64,000 bases of DNA from Mycobacterium sp. Z3061 (GCF_031583025.1 NZ_CP134062.1:6359234-6423233); one strand, 5' to 3'; shown: positions 54,876 to 62,987, counted from the first letter of the stretch. Notes: generated by a model from the letters alone, not told the origin. Program-made: numbers and translations.

Positions 54876-55637
54876 TCACCGGTGCAGGTCGGCCATCAAC
54901 GGCCGGTGATCCGAGATCGGCATCACGTCGGCGACGGTCGGACCGGCGCGCAGTTCCTTGTCGTCGGTCACGATGTGGTCGAGCTGACGGGCCGGCGCAT
55001 CGGCGGGAAAGGTGGCCGCGGACGCCAGCGGGCGCATGCCGGTCCAGCGGTGCACGGGCTCGGGCGTCAGGTTGAGGTCACCGACCAGTAGCCGCGGCCC
55101 CGGCAGGCCGCGCAGGTCGCGCACCAGCCGGCGCAGCTGACGCACGTTCCACGCCGGAACGAAGGACAGGTGGGTGTTGGCCACGGTCATCAGCCCCAGC
55201 GGCGTCTGCAGCCGCGCTATCACCGCCGCCCGCGGCTCCTCGTCGACGATCATCACCTTGTTGGGCCCGGGCAGGTACATCGGGAAGCGCATCGGGATGC
55301 GGGGCAACCGCACCACCTGCCAACTGGTGGCCGGGAACCGCGACAGCAACGCGATGCCGTAGGCCGCGGTCCCGGGTTGTTCCCGGCCGGTGGCGGCCAT
55401 CCAGGTTGCGCCCGGGGTTCCCGAGATGGCGGCCACGAACCGGTGCTCGACTGCACCCATCGCCTCGGCGGCGACGGCGGTCAGATCGGCCCGGGCGGAC
55501 CGCGGCTGGTCGAAGTCGACCTCTTGTAAGGCCAGTACGTCGGGATCGAGTCGCCGCACGCAGTCCCGCAGCCGCTGCGGATCGACCCCGCCGCCGAGCG
55601 TGCGACCGTGCAGGATGTTGAAGGTCGCTATCCGCAT
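54876..55637 (-). CDS. Endonuclease/exonuclease/phosphatase (EEP) fold hydrolase
   Basis: This 253-residue EEP protein has metal and catalytic motifs TFNILHG, LALQEVDFDQ, VANTHLSF, LVGDLNLTP and ISDHRPLMADL. All core residues are in place, so it should be an active phosphodiesterase or phosphatase. EEP substrates range from nucleic acids to phosphoinositides. Being the last gene of a glycan/lipid-type cluster, a small phospho-ester is more likely than DNA (inference). ATG 55637 overlaps the methyltransferase end by ten bases. Confidence 0.85.
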   Translation of the reverse strand: MRIATFNILHGRTLGGGVDPQRLRDCVRRLDPDVLALQEVDFDQPRSARADLTAVAAEAMGAVEHRFVAAISGTPGATWMAATGREQPGTAAYGIALLSRFPATSWQVVRLPRIPMRFPMYLPGPNKVMIVDEEPRAAVIARLQTPLGLMTVANTHLSFVPAWNVRQLRRLVRDLRGLPGPRLLVGDLNLTPEPVHRWTGMRPLASAATFPADAPARQLDHIVTDDKELRAGPTVADVMPISDHRPLMADLHR

Positions 55638-56269
55638 GGCCGCTCCGGTACGCCGGGCACCTGCTCCCGCGCCGCCACTGAGCGTCCGTCACCGGTGTCG
55701 AACACCTCGATCACGACGTCGTCGTCGCGGTAGCATGCCAGCGGCGCCAGTCCGGGTGTACCGGCGATGACGGCGTGGGCGGCGTCCCCGGTGAGCGGGT
55801 AGTCGGGCACCGGGTGGCGCCAGTGGGCGGCGATGACAGTGGCGCCGGGCAGCAACCGGGGACATTCCCGTCGCAGGACTTCGGCCAGCGTGTCCGCCGA
55901 CAGGTAGTAGGCGATTTCGCTGAGCACGAGCAGGTCGAACGGCCCGTCCGGCCAAGGTTCGTCCAGGGATCCGCGAGACAGCGTGACGCCGTCGCGGCGC
56001 CCGCTCTCCCGCAGCCGCGCATCAGCCGCCCGGATGGCAGCGTCGGCCACGTCGACGGCGGTGATCCGGTCGCAGCGCTGCGCCAGCCGATCGGTCAGCG
56101 TCCCGACCGAGCAGCCGGGCTCGAAGGCATGCCGGTATCGCCGTCCGGGGAGCAGCGCGAGTGTGATCGCGTACTTGCGCTCTTCGTACCAGCGCGTCGA
56201 CAGCTGCCACGGGTCATCGGCGCCGGCGTACATCCGCTCGAAGTAGCTGTCCGGCAGGCGGGCGGTCAT
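55628..56269 (-). CDS. SAM-dependent methyltransferase, NodS-like
   Basis: This 213-residue class I methyltransferase has SAM motif I as AFEPGCSVGTLTDRLA, ITAVDVADAAI for the acidic ribose contact, and FDLLVLSEIAYYLS. The N-terminus YFERMYAGADDPWQLSTRWYEERKY is the NodS-like signature (N-methylation of deacetylated chito-oligosaccharide in rhizobia). ATG 56269 overlaps the PIG-L stop as ATGA. With a neighbouring deacetylase, N-methylation of a freed amine is a reasonable guess. Confidence 0.85.
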   Translation of the reverse strand: MTARLPDSYFERMYAGADDPWQLSTRWYEERKYAITLALLPGRRYRHAFEPGCSVGTLTDRLAQRCDRITAVDVADAAIRAADARLRESGRRDGVTLSRGSLDEPWPDGPFDLLVLSEIAYYLSADTLAEVLRRECPRLLPGATVIAAHWRHPVPDYPLTGDAAHAVIAGTPGLAPLACYRDDDVVIEVFDTGDGRSVAAREQVPGVPERPCG

Positions 56270-57018
56270 CGGAAGACCAGCTCACCGACACGCAGCGAAC
56301 GCTGCAAGACGAACGGCGGCAGTACCGGATCCGGACCCTCGAATTGACTCTGAAAGCATTGCGCTGCTTGACTTTTCCGCTCTACCGCCCACGGCTCGAG
56401 TGGTACCGAAGCTGCGCGGCCCCAGGGCACGTCGGGGTCCTCGGGAACCGCCCAGTGCCACATCCACACCGGATACTCCAGCAAAACGACACCGGTGTGT
56501 GCGCACGCGGTTGCCGCCGCCCGGCCTACTGCCTCGTGATCGGGGTGACCATCACCACGCCACGTGGCCGCGCACCAGGTGCCGGGAGCAGACCCGTCCA
56601 GAAGCTCGGCGAGCAGGCCGGCGAGATGATCCTCGTGTTCGGCCAGCCGCCCATCCGGTAAGCCGAGCGACAAAGGGGTGCCCATACCCAGAACGCTTGC
56701 GGCACTGCGCAGCTCGGCACGGCGCGCCTCCTCGATGCGCACCCGCTCCGACACCGTCACATCCGGCCGCGCGGCCCCGCCGTCGGTGACCGAGACCACC
56801 CGGACGGTGACGCCCGCGGCGGCGAGTTGGGCGATCGTGGCCCCCAGACCCAGGGTTTCGTCATCGGGGTGCGCGGCGACGACGGTCAGGGAGCCGCACC
56901 CGGTCAGGTCCAACTCGGGCGGCCGGCTTGCATCCAGCCAGACCTGTGCCGGGGTGCCGCCGCCGGCCAGCGGTGTGGCCGCGAACCGCGGCCCGTTGGT
57001 CGGCGGCGCGGCCCTCAA
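56266..57018 (-). CDS. PIG-L family N-acetyl-sugar deacetylase
   Basis: This 250-residue zinc deacetylase of the MshB/PIG-L family has VVAAHPDDETLGLG (His, Asp, Asp) and GDGHPDHEAVGRAA. It removes N-acetyl groups from GlcNAc-type substrates. TTG 57018 overlaps the preceding TGA as TTGA; an in-frame start further upstream would overlap the preceding gene by about 115 bases and is less likely. It is flanked by the acyl-CoA dehydrogenase-like and methyltransferase genes. Confidence 0.85.
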   Translation of the reverse strand: MRAAPPTNGPRFAATPLAGGGTPAQVWLDASRPPELDLTGCGSLTVVAAHPDDETLGLGATIAQLAAAGVTVRVVSVTDGGAARPDVTVSERVRIEEARRAELRSAASVLGMGTPLSLGLPDGRLAEHEDHLAGLLAELLDGSAPGTWCAATWRGDGHPDHEAVGRAAATACAHTGVVLLEYPVWMWHWAVPEDPDVPWGRAASVPLEPWAVERKSQAAQCFQSQFEGPDPVLPPFVLQRSLRVGELVFR

Positions 57019-57962
57019 CGGCTGGGCCGGCCGGCTAAGCGACCGAGTTCGGCGAGGTCGCGCTCGGCGTGACTCTGCCGTATGTAGATGGTCAGGTCGG
57101 CCACCCGCTGCGCATGCCGACCGTCCTGGCACAGCGGGCCGGGCCCGAGTGCCCGGCCGGTGCGGGTGATCGCTTCATCGACCGCGTGCTCCACCACCGC
57201 CCGGACGCGCCTCGCCAGCAACTGAGCCGTACCTGCCCGGTCGAACGGGTCCGCGTCGATCTGCGCCGCCGCCGCAGCCAGCATCGCGTCGCCGGCGGCC
57301 AGCGCGGCGTCGACGGCCCCGAGGTGCGCCAGGGCGTAGGCGTCGGCCGATTCGCTGCGAGAGCAGCGATACAGCGGGTCGGCCACCCGGCGGGCACCGC
57401 CGAGCCAGCAGGCGGCCACACCGATCGCCCCGTGCCAGAAGCCGGCGCGGTTCAGGTAGTCACCGGGCTCACCGACCAGGATGGCGTGGACGTTGTTGAA
57501 CTGCACCGAGCGGGTGTCGCTGCCCGCCATTCCCGGGTTCCACCACGTGCTGGGCAGTGGCTTCACCCCGGCGTCGGTGAGGGTGACGGCGAACAGCCCC
57601 CGCTCGCCGTCCTCCAGTTGCGCGGAGACCAGCGCGTTGGTGCAGAATCCCGCGCCCGAGCACCACACCTTGGTGCCGTTGAGCAGGAACTCGTCTCCCG
57701 AGACGCTGGTGGCGATCAGCTTGGCGTCAGAGGACTCCGCCGCCCACACCCCCCACAGCTGGCTCGGCTCGGGTGGCTTACCGCCCAGTTCGTGCAGAAT
57801 GGCGACGGCATCGACATGGGCCTCGGCGATACGGGCCGCCGCGATGTCGTCCTGTGCCAGACGTGTCAGCTGCTGCAGGCGTTCTGCGGTGTATCCCGCC
57901 GCCGGCAAGGGCAGTTCCAATCGTCCAGATTCCAGCCAATGTTGAATTAATCCGGCGGTCAT
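57015..57962 (-). CDS. Acyl-CoA dehydrogenase-like flavoprotein
   Basis: This 315-residue protein is shorter than typical ACADs (about 380). It shows the middle beta-domain with FLLNGTKVWCSGAGFCTNALV and the start of the C-terminal helical domain, but lacks an obvious catalytic Glu segment at the end. Such reduced ACADs occur beside PIG-L/glycosyltransferase genes in other actinobacteria. ATG 57962 overlaps the glycosyltransferase stop as ATGA. Substrate unknown. Confidence 0.8.
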   Translation of the reverse strand: MTAGLIQHWLESGRLELPLPAAGYTAERLQQLTRLAQDDIAAARIAEAHVDAVAILHELGGKPPEPSQLWGVWAAESSDAKLIATSVSGDEFLLNGTKVWCSGAGFCTNALVSAQLEDGERGLFAVTLTDAGVKPLPSTWWNPGMAGSDTRSVQFNNVHAILVGEPGDYLNRAGFWHGAIGVAACWLGGARRVADPLYRCSRSESADAYALAHLGAVDAALAAGDAMLAAAAAQIDADPFDRAGTAQLLARRVRAVVEHAVDEAITRTGRALGPGPLCQDGRHAQRVADLTIYIRQSHAERDLAELGRLAGRPSR

Positions 57963-58675
57963 GCGACATCCCCCGTCGCGCTTTCAGAAAGCGTGCTCAA
58001 ATGATCAGCAAATCCGCGTGGCGCCCGAGCCTGGATTCGTGCCGAAGTAATAACCGATCGTGCGGTGTCTCGGCAAATTCGGTAGCCAGCATGCTCGAAC
58101 CGCGCTACCAAGTCAACATCCTCACCGGAGGGCAGGGCGCGGAAGCCGCCGACGCGCCAGTACGCCCGTGCGCTGAAGCCCATGTTGGCGCCGTGGATAT
58201 GGTCGTGGTCCTCACCGACCCGCGACTCGTAGGCGTCCTCGTACTGATCCACTACTTCACTGCGATGCTGTTGCCAGTCGGTCACCCGGACCAGTCCCAG
58301 GAACATGTCCGCGCCACAGTCGAGCTGCCGCACCAGCCAATCGGGGCTTACCGTGCTGTCTGCATCCGTGGTGGCGTACCAGCAATGCCCATCCGACCCG
58401 CACAGGTCGCTGGCGTAGTCGAATCCCGCCGCCCGCGCCGCGCCCACGTTGCCGGACTCGACGCGCACGAAGTGAACGTCGGTTCCGTACTCGCCGGCGA
58501 GCGCGGCGCTCTGATCTTCGTTGGCGTCGAGCACGACGACGACGGTGACCGGGGTGGAGACGCACAAGGCCGCGGTGACTACGGCGGACAGACAGTCCGG
58601 GAGATTCTCCTGTTCGTTGTGCGCTGGTATCACAACAGCAACCTGGTCGTAGGTGCGCGACGCTGCGGCTGACAT
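57959..58675 (-). CDS. Family 2 glycosyltransferase
   Basis: This 238-residue GT-A fold enzyme has VAVVIPAHNEQENLPDCL, the DxD-like YATTDADSTV, and HGANMGFSARAYWRVGGF with GEDVDLVARF. It lacks membrane helices. It is the first gene of the five-gene cluster. ATG 58675 is preferred; GGGAA upstream may serve as a ribosome site or as part of a SigF-like -10. Confidence 0.85.
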   Translation of the reverse strand: MSAAASRTYDQVAVVIPAHNEQENLPDCLSAVVTAALCVSTPVTVVVVLDANEDQSAALAGEYGTDVHFVRVESGNVGAARAAGFDYASDLCGSDGHCWYATTDADSTVSPDWLVRQLDCGADMFLGLVRVTDWQQHRSEVVDQYEDAYESRVGEDHDHIHGANMGFSARAYWRVGGFRALPSGEDVDLVARFEHAGYRICRDTARSVITSARIQARAPRGFADHLSTLSESATGDVA

Positions 58676-58687
58676 AATGAATCTAAT

Positions 58688-58711
58688 TTCCCGTTTGCTC
58701 ACCAACTAAAC
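58688..58711 (-). promoter_or_regulatory. SigF-like promoter before the glycosyltransferase cluster
   Basis: GTTT (58711-58708), 15 bases, GGGAA (58692-58688) on the minus strand, about 13 bases before ATG 58675. The -10 differs from GGGTA at one base. Confidence 0.4.
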
Positions 58712-58739
58712 GGTTGAGCGACAGCACAACCCGGCATCA

Positions 58740-58765
58740 GGTTGCGGTCGGCGCAGGCCGGGTAT
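58740..58765 (+). promoter_or_regulatory. SigF-like promoter before the nucleotidyltransferase-fold gene
   Basis: GGTTG (58740-58744), 15 bases, GGGTAT (58760-58765). The start codon is 12 bases further. It is close to the mycobacterial consensus GGTTT-N15-17-GGGTA. Confidence 0.55.
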
Positions 58766-58777
58766 GCCCAAGCGACC

Positions 58778-59347
58778 ATGAATCCGCCGCCCGAGCCTCC
58801 CGGCCTCCGCTGCACCGAACTGCGCGAAGCATTGCGCTGCGCGGTATCTGCGCTCAAGGAGCACGGCCCGCCGTTCGCGCTCGCGGGCAGCTATGCACTG
58901 TGGGCGTACGGCGCACCCGAACCGACTCACGACGTCGACATCGTGGTGGCCGAGGCGGACGTGCCGGCGGCCGCCACCACGTTCGGCAAAGCCGGATTCC
59001 GAATCGAACGTCCGCCGGAGGACTGGCTGTTCAAGGCCCACTCAGGCGAGACGATGGTCGATGTGCTGCACCGGGTCAACGGTGAGATCGTGACGCCGGA
59101 CGCTCTGGACTGTGCCGAGCAGCGCGTCGTCCTGGCGATCTCGATCCCGGTTCTGCCGCCCACCACGGTGTTCATCCAGAAGCTGCGCGCCCTCACCGAG
59201 CATCACTGCGATTTCGCGAAGCTAATTCCGCCCGCGCGGGCGATCAGGGAACAGCTGGACTGGGACCACATCGCCGCCGAGACGGCCGACAACCACTTCG
59301 CGGCCGCGTTCCTGGTGCTGGTTCAACGCCTGGGACTCACCGAGTAA
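58778..59347 (+). CDS. Nucleotidyltransferase-fold protein (MNT/AbiEii-like)
   Basis: This 189-residue protein has the nucleotidyltransferase signature ALAGSYALWAYG followed by THDVDIVVAE (GSx9-10DxD), then an LFKAHSGETMVDVLH segment. The metal-binding Asp pair is intact. Homologous folds occur in toxin-antitoxin systems and tRNA/antibiotic nucleotidylation. No partner antitoxin or toxin gene is evident next to it. It is divergent from the glycosyltransferase cluster. Confidence 0.78.
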   Translation: MNPPPEPPGLRCTELREALRCAVSALKEHGPPFALAGSYALWAYGAPEPTHDVDIVVAEADVPAAATTFGKAGFRIERPPEDWLFKAHSGETMVDVLHRVNGEIVTPDALDCAEQRVVLAISIPVLPPTTVFIQKLRALTEHHCDFAKLIPPARAIREQLDWDHIAAETADNHFAAAFLVLVQRLGLTE

Positions 59348-59377
59348 AACCGGTGAATGCGGGTATCTAGCAGCACT

Positions 59378-59548
59378 ATGGACCCGCAACCGAGTCGTGG
59401 ACTCCGCCGTGACCAGGACCTCGAAGATGTGGTCGACGAACTTCAACAGAACGTGACCGACGAACGCCGGGAGCAGGACGTGCCCGGCAATGCGACCGAA
59501 CGCGAGGAGGCTCCGACGCTGGGTTCGGGGGACGAGCCGCCGGACTAG
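59378..59548 (+). CDS. Small hydrophilic protein of unknown function
   Basis: This 56-residue, charged, probably disordered peptide ([20 protein letters not shown] to GSGDEPPD) has no family assignment. GGGTAT at 59361-59366 lies 11 bases before ATG 59378 and could be a SigF-type -10, although no -35 is seen. Its TAG shares CTAG with the opposite gene. Confidence 0.5.
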   Translation: MDPQPSRGLRRDQDLEDVVDELQQNVTDERREQDVPGNATEREEAPTLGSGDEPPD

Positions 59549-59802
59549 TGATTGCGCAGCTTTTCGACCAGTTTGTCTTTCGTCAGGCTCGAATAACCGG
59601 ACATACCCAGTTCTTTGGCGCGCTTCTTCAACTCCGGCACTGTCCAGTCCGCATACGACCCGGACTTGCCGCCTTTGCGCGCGACCTTCGACTTCCCTTG
59701 TCCAGCCGCGGCATTGGAGATCCGCGCGGCCTTCTCTTTCGAGTCGCCCTTCTTGCGCAGGTCTTCGTAGAGCTTTTCATTCTTTATCGACGAATTCGGC
59801 AC
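59545..59802 (-). CDS. Small basic SAP/Rho-N-like protein
   Basis: This 85-residue Lys-rich protein has [23 protein letters not shown] (quoted in part) and a C-terminal helical SAP/Rho-N-like motif, [17 protein letters not shown] and [13 protein letters not shown]. It may bind nucleic acid. GTG 59802 is eight bases after AGGAGG. A SigF-like promoter lies upstream (59837-59862). Homologues occur widely in mycobacteria and often sit with stress genes. Confidence 0.75.
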   Translation of the reverse strand: MPNSSIKNEKLYEDLRKKGDSKEKAARISNAAAGQGKSKVARKGGKSGSYADWTVPELKKRAKELGMSGYSSLTKDKLVEKLRNH

Positions 59803-59836
59803 GACTGCCACCTCCTACGATGTTTTCGCAGGCAGA

Positions 59837-59862
59837 ATGCCCGGTTGGACCCCGGTCAAACC
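59837..59862 (-). promoter_or_regulatory. SigF-like promoter of the SAP/Rho-N-like gene
   Basis: GGTTT (59862-59858), 15 bases, GGGCAT (59842-59837) on the minus strand. The -35 is perfect; the -10 has one difference. Confidence 0.5.
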
Positions 59863-60059
59863 GCCTCCCCGGTCGGTGAAATGATCTGCCGGACCGGATT
59901 TTTAACAAGCTCGGGAACGAATCGCCCGGCCAGCGACGTCACAGCTCCGGTGGCCCAGGCGGCGATGCCCGGTTTGTCGTCACAGGTCAGGGCCTCGTAG
60001 GCCTGGCGGGCGAGCTCGGCGGGGTCGTCACCGAGTGGCCTGCCGCGCAGCGGGAACAA
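59856..60059 (-). CDS. Short hypothetical protein, possibly a gene remnant
   Basis: This 67-codon frame with coding-like composition (LARQAYEALTCDDKPGIAAW, GRFVPELVKNPVRQI) has only a TTG start and no ribosome site; upstream codons stay open for another 25 or so without a start. It may be the tail of a decayed gene. No family is recognised. Confidence 0.35.
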   Translation of the reverse strand: MFPLRGRPLGDDPAELARQAYEALTCDDKPGIAAWATGAVTSLAGRFVPELVKNPVRQIISPTGEAV

Positions 60060-60189
60060 GAGGTCGGCGACACCACCGGCGGTGACCGGTTCCTCTGCTA
60101 CCCGGGGACGCCCGACACAGACGGTTCAGCTTTTGGCAGCTCAGATGTTTTCGCGCAGCGGCGAATCGGGTGCTCCGCTCGGCCGCCCT

Positions 60190-60213
60190 GTTTCAGGTAA
60201 CGGATACCGGGAA
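60190..60213 (+). promoter_or_regulatory. Possible SigF-like promoter before csbD
   Basis: GTTT (60190-60193), 15 bases, GGGAA (60209-60213). A second candidate, GTTT-N17-GGGTG, lies at 60147-60172. Either would leave a leader of 45-90 bases. Confidence 0.35.
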
Positions 60214-60270
60214 CTCGTTGACGCGTTGCCGCCCACTCGGTTGCGGCAGCTCCGAATAGATGGGAAACGT

Positions 60271-60507
60271 ATGAGCGACAAGGACAGTGGACCCGAATCA
60301 GGCGCCAAGGGAGTCGCCGAGGGAATCAAGGGCAAGGCCAAAGAGGTCATCGGCACCGTTACCGGCAGCGATGACCTGAAGAACGAGGGCGAGGCTCAGC
60401 AGGACAAGGCGGACGCCCAGCGCGACGTCGCAAAGAAGGAGGCGGAAGCCGAATCCGCACGCGGGGGCGCCGAAGCCGCCGAGGAGCGGCAGAAGTCCAA
60501 CCAGTAG
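60271..60507 (+). CDS. CsbD-like stress protein
   Basis: This 78-residue hydrophilic protein has the CsbD repeat-like pattern AEGIKGKAKEVIGTVTGSDDLKNEG (quoted in part) and an Ala/Glu/Lys-rich tail. CsbD proteins are general-stress products of unknown mechanism. GGGAA lies four bases before ATG 60271. Confidence 0.85.
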   Translation: MSDKDSGPESGAKGVAEGIKGKAKEVIGTVTGSDDLKNEGEAQQDKADAQRDVAKKEAEAESARGGAEAAEERQKSNQ

Positions 60508-60556
60508 CAGGCCTCCTGCAGCGGCCCTGGCCATTCGGCCAGGGCCGCACCCGTTA

Positions 60557-60580
60557 GTTTCTCTTGGCCTCGGGCGGGTA
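60557..60580 (+). promoter_or_regulatory. SigF-like promoter of the CheB-fragment/STAS-HATPase operon
   Basis: GTTT (60557-60560), 15 bases, GGGTA (60576-60580). The ATG at 60591 lies ten bases further, so the leader is nearly absent. Confidence 0.55.
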
Positions 60581-60590
60581 CGACAACGCA

Positions 60591-60770
60591 ATGCATGTGA
60601 CCAAACAGGTTGGCGACCCGGCCGGCGTGGTGGCGATCGGCGCTTCCGTGGCAGGCGTCGAAGCGCTGCCGACCGCAGCGGCCCGCGCCGGGGTCCTCGG
60701 TTATCAGGTCACAGCAGCGAGTGTCGGAAATGTACTCCGCGAACCGACCCCGCGCGGGAGCAGTCGATGA
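60591..60770 (+). pseudogene. Remnant of a CheB-type methylesterase N-terminus
   Basis: The 59-codon frame reads DPAGVVAIGASVAGVEALPT, matching the CheB opening (VAIGASAGGVEAL) with one change at the first Gly. After this the similarity fades and the frame stops, so no catalytic domain remains. Its TGA overlaps the next gene's ATG (ATGA), so it may now act as a translated leader. ATG 60591 is preferred to TTG 60564. Confidence 0.6.
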
Positions 60771-61525
60771 TTAACGTCAGTCGCTCCGGCGTGGTTGCCA
60801 TGGACCGCCGTGGCGACGCGGCCGTCCTGCGCGCCGATGGCGTGCTGGACGGTTCTACCTACCGAAGTTTGCGCGACAGTGTGATCAAGGCGGCACTGGA
60901 CGAGCCCAAAGCGGTCATCATCGACGTCAACGGACTGGTTGTGCCCTCCCCCTCGGCCTGGTCAGTTTTCACCAGCGCCCGCTGGCACGTGAACATCTGG
61001 CCGGATGTGCCGATCCTGTTGGTATCTAACGATATTCGTGAACGCAGAGCCATCACCAGCTGCGGCGTGGCCCGGTACGTGCCGGTGCATCCGACCTGCG
61101 ACGCCGCCCTCGTGGCCGTCGACGACTTCTGCCGGCACAGTCGCCGCCGAGGACGTGCCGAACTTCGCCGCGGCCCGGCCGCTATGCGCCTGGCGCGCGC
61201 CATGATTGACGAATGGCTTACCGCCTGGTCGTGCGACCACCTGATACCGGTGGCCAGCACCGTCGCGACGGTCTTCATCGAGAACACGCTCGAGCACACC
61301 GGCAGCGCACCGGTGCTGATCGTGGAAAGTTGCGAAGACACCGTGACGGTCGCCGTGGAAGATTCGAGTCAGCAACCGGCGATCAGGCACGAAGTCACGG
61401 GCCGTGGCGCCGTCCTCGTTTCCGGGTTGGCCATCGTTTCGGTGCTGTGTCGCGCTTGGGGCAGCACGCCGACGTCATCCGGCAAAACCGTGTGGGCGCT
61501 GGTGGGATCCGAAAATCGGCTCTGA
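60767..61525 (+). CDS. STAS-HATPase fusion, anti-sigma regulator type
   Basis: This 252-residue protein joins an N-terminal STAS domain (about residues 5-110; DGSTYRSLRDSVIKAALDEP, VIIDVNGLVVPSPSAW) to an RsbW-like HATPase domain (about 120-250; ASTVATVFIENTLEHTG carries the N-box, and GRGAVLVSGLAIVSVLCRAW follows). The usual STAS phospho-Ser position reads PSPSAW. Proteins of this type control alternative sigma factors by partner switching. ATG 60767 has GGGAG six bases upstream and overlaps the preceding stop. A SigF-like promoter precedes the pair. Confidence 0.82.
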   Translation: MINVSRSGVVAMDRRGDAAVLRADGVLDGSTYRSLRDSVIKAALDEPKAVIIDVNGLVVPSPSAWSVFTSARWHVNIWPDVPILLVSNDIRERRAITSCGVARYVPVHPTCDAALVAVDDFCRHSRRRGRAELRRGPAAMRLARAMIDEWLTAWSCDHLIPVASTVATVFIENTLEHTGSAPVLIVESCEDTVTVAVEDSSQQPAIRHEVTGRGAVLVSGLAIVSVLCRAWGSTPTSSGKTVWALVGSENRL

Positions 61526-61850
61526 AGCCCGCAAGTAGTGTTCGAGTTCAACGCGGACGGGCCGCCACGCGCCGCGGCCTTGACGGATTCCATCCGGACG
61601 GTTCCGGCGAGGCGGTGGTGGATGCCGTCGACAGGCGCGGCCGTCCCACCCGGCTTCGGGTGAGGTGCACGTCGTTTCCCGACCCGGACGGAGGGATCGG
61701 CGGGTCGCTGCTGTTCATGGAGGTCCTGGCCTGATCCTGACTGGTTCGGGCCTCGCTGGGGCATGTCCGGCCCCCGCAGGCCCTGTCCAGTTAGCGAATC
61801 GCTTGCTCCAAGCCGTTTGCCCGATAGCGGGCACGGCAACCCAATAACAC
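61526..61850 (+). other. 325-bp gap holding a decayed reading frame
   Basis: Apart from the PAS-like remnant at 61609-61734 and a small hairpin GCCCG-ATAG-CGGGC (about 61819-61832), nothing else can be assigned. No promoter with good match was found before the next gene. Confidence 0.4.
61609..61734 (+). pseudogene. Remnant of a CheR/PAS-type C-terminus
   Basis: The frame EAVVDAVDRRGRPTRLRVRC followed by FPDPDGGIGGSLLFMEVLA resembles the PAS region at the end of CheB-CheR fusion proteins. It has no start codon of its own and no upstream domain in frame. With the CheB-like remnant at 60591 it brackets the STAS-HATPase gene. Confidence 0.5.
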
Positions 61851-62987
61851 GTGAGGATCGCCATTGTTTGGGGCGACGACGTCTGCGCTGGTAATCAGGA
61901 TCTCGTCGGAAATGAGCTAGAAGACGACTTCGGAAGGCTGTGCGCGGCGCTGACCGCCCATGGTCACACCGTAACGGCCCACCCCCGTGCCGGTGTCGGC
62001 CCGGCCGCGCCGGTAGCGCCGGCCAAGGTGTTGCCATTCGTCGGCGATTGGGCAGCCGAGTTGTCCCGTGAGTGGTCCGGCGACCCGCCCGACGTCGTGC
62101 ACGGCTTCGGATGGCTGGGAGGACTGGCCGCGCAGTTGGCCGCCCGCCGTAATCATCTGACTACCGTGCAAAGTTTTTACGGCCTGGCCGCGACGGATTC
62201 CGGTCCGCAGAACGGACAGTCCGCCGATTCCGAACGTGCCCGCCTCGAACCGTTGCTGATCCGCGGCGCTGGCTGGGTGACCGGCGGCAGCAGCGAAGAA
62301 CTCAATGTGCTGACGCGGCTGCGCCGCAATCGCGCCCGCACCTCTCTGCTGTCCACCGGGATCGACGTCGAACGCTACGCCTGCACCAATCCCACGTGGG
62401 TGGCAAACGATAGCTTTAGAATCGTGCAGGTCGCGCCGAATCTGCAGCCCTGCAATGGATTCGACAAGACCATCCGGGTTCTGCCGCATGTACCGGACAG
62501 CGAACTGGTGATCGTGGAGACGTCCACCAACGACGCCCGCAACAAGCGCGAACGGGCCAAACTCAAGCGCATGGCCACTCAACTCGGCGTGAACAATCGC
62601 GTCCACTTCGCGGGTTGTGTTGCACCCGAGGATGTTCCGCCGCTGCTCTGGTCCGCCGATGTGGTCGCTTGCACGCCGCGGCTGGCGCCGCGGGCGACCT
62701 CGGCATTGCAGGCCATGGCCAGCGGCCGGGTTGTCGTCGGGACGGCGGTGGGGGCCCTGATGGATACCGTGATCGGGAATGTCACCGGCCTGCTGGTGTC
62801 TCCGACAAAGCCGCACGAACTGGCCGGCGCGTTGAAAGCCATGCAACAACAGCGCTTTCAGCGCCAGAGCATGGGCTCAGCCGGCCGCTCCCGGGCAATG
62901 TCGCGATTCACCTGGGACCGAATCGCCCAAGACGCGCTGAGCATCTATCAACAGGCAAGTCACGTGAAAACCAGCGCCATAGCCTAG
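61851..62987 (+). CDS. Family 4 (GT-B fold) glycosyltransferase
   Basis: This 378-residue protein has a GT4-type C-terminal nucleotide-sugar domain: FRIVQVAPNLQPCNGFDKTI, NRVHFAGCVAPEDVPPLL and TSALQAMASGRVVVGTAVG. The position of the usual ExxxxxxxE motif reads APRATSALQAMA, so the first Glu is missing. The N-terminal acceptor domain starts MRIAIVWGDDVCAGNQDLVG. GTG 61851 has no clear ribosome site. The AraC gene follows by 12 bases, so the two are co-transcribed. Confidence 0.82.
   Translation: MRIAIVWGDDVCAGNQDLVGNELEDDFGRLCAALTAHGHTVTAHPRAGVGPAAPVAPAKVLPFVGDWAAELSREWSGDPPDVVHGFGWLGGLAAQLAARRNHLTTVQSFYGLAATDSGPQNGQSADSERARLEPLLIRGAGWVTGGSSEELNVLTRLRRNRARTSLLSTGIDVERYACTNPTWVANDSFRIVQVAPNLQPCNGFDKTIRVLPHVPDSELVIVETSTNDARNKRERAKLKRMATQLGVNNRVHFAGCVAPEDVPPLLWSADVVACTPRLAPRATSALQAMASGRVVVGTAVGALMDTVIGNVTGLLVSPTKPHELAGALKAMQQQRFQRQSMGSAGRSRAMSRFTWDRIAQDALSIYQQASHVKTSAIA

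Noticed and set aside
58778..59548. Toxin-antitoxin pair made of the nucleotidyltransferase-fold gene and the next small gene
   Set aside because: The small peptide is disordered, has its own upstream box and shows no HEPN or antitoxin features.
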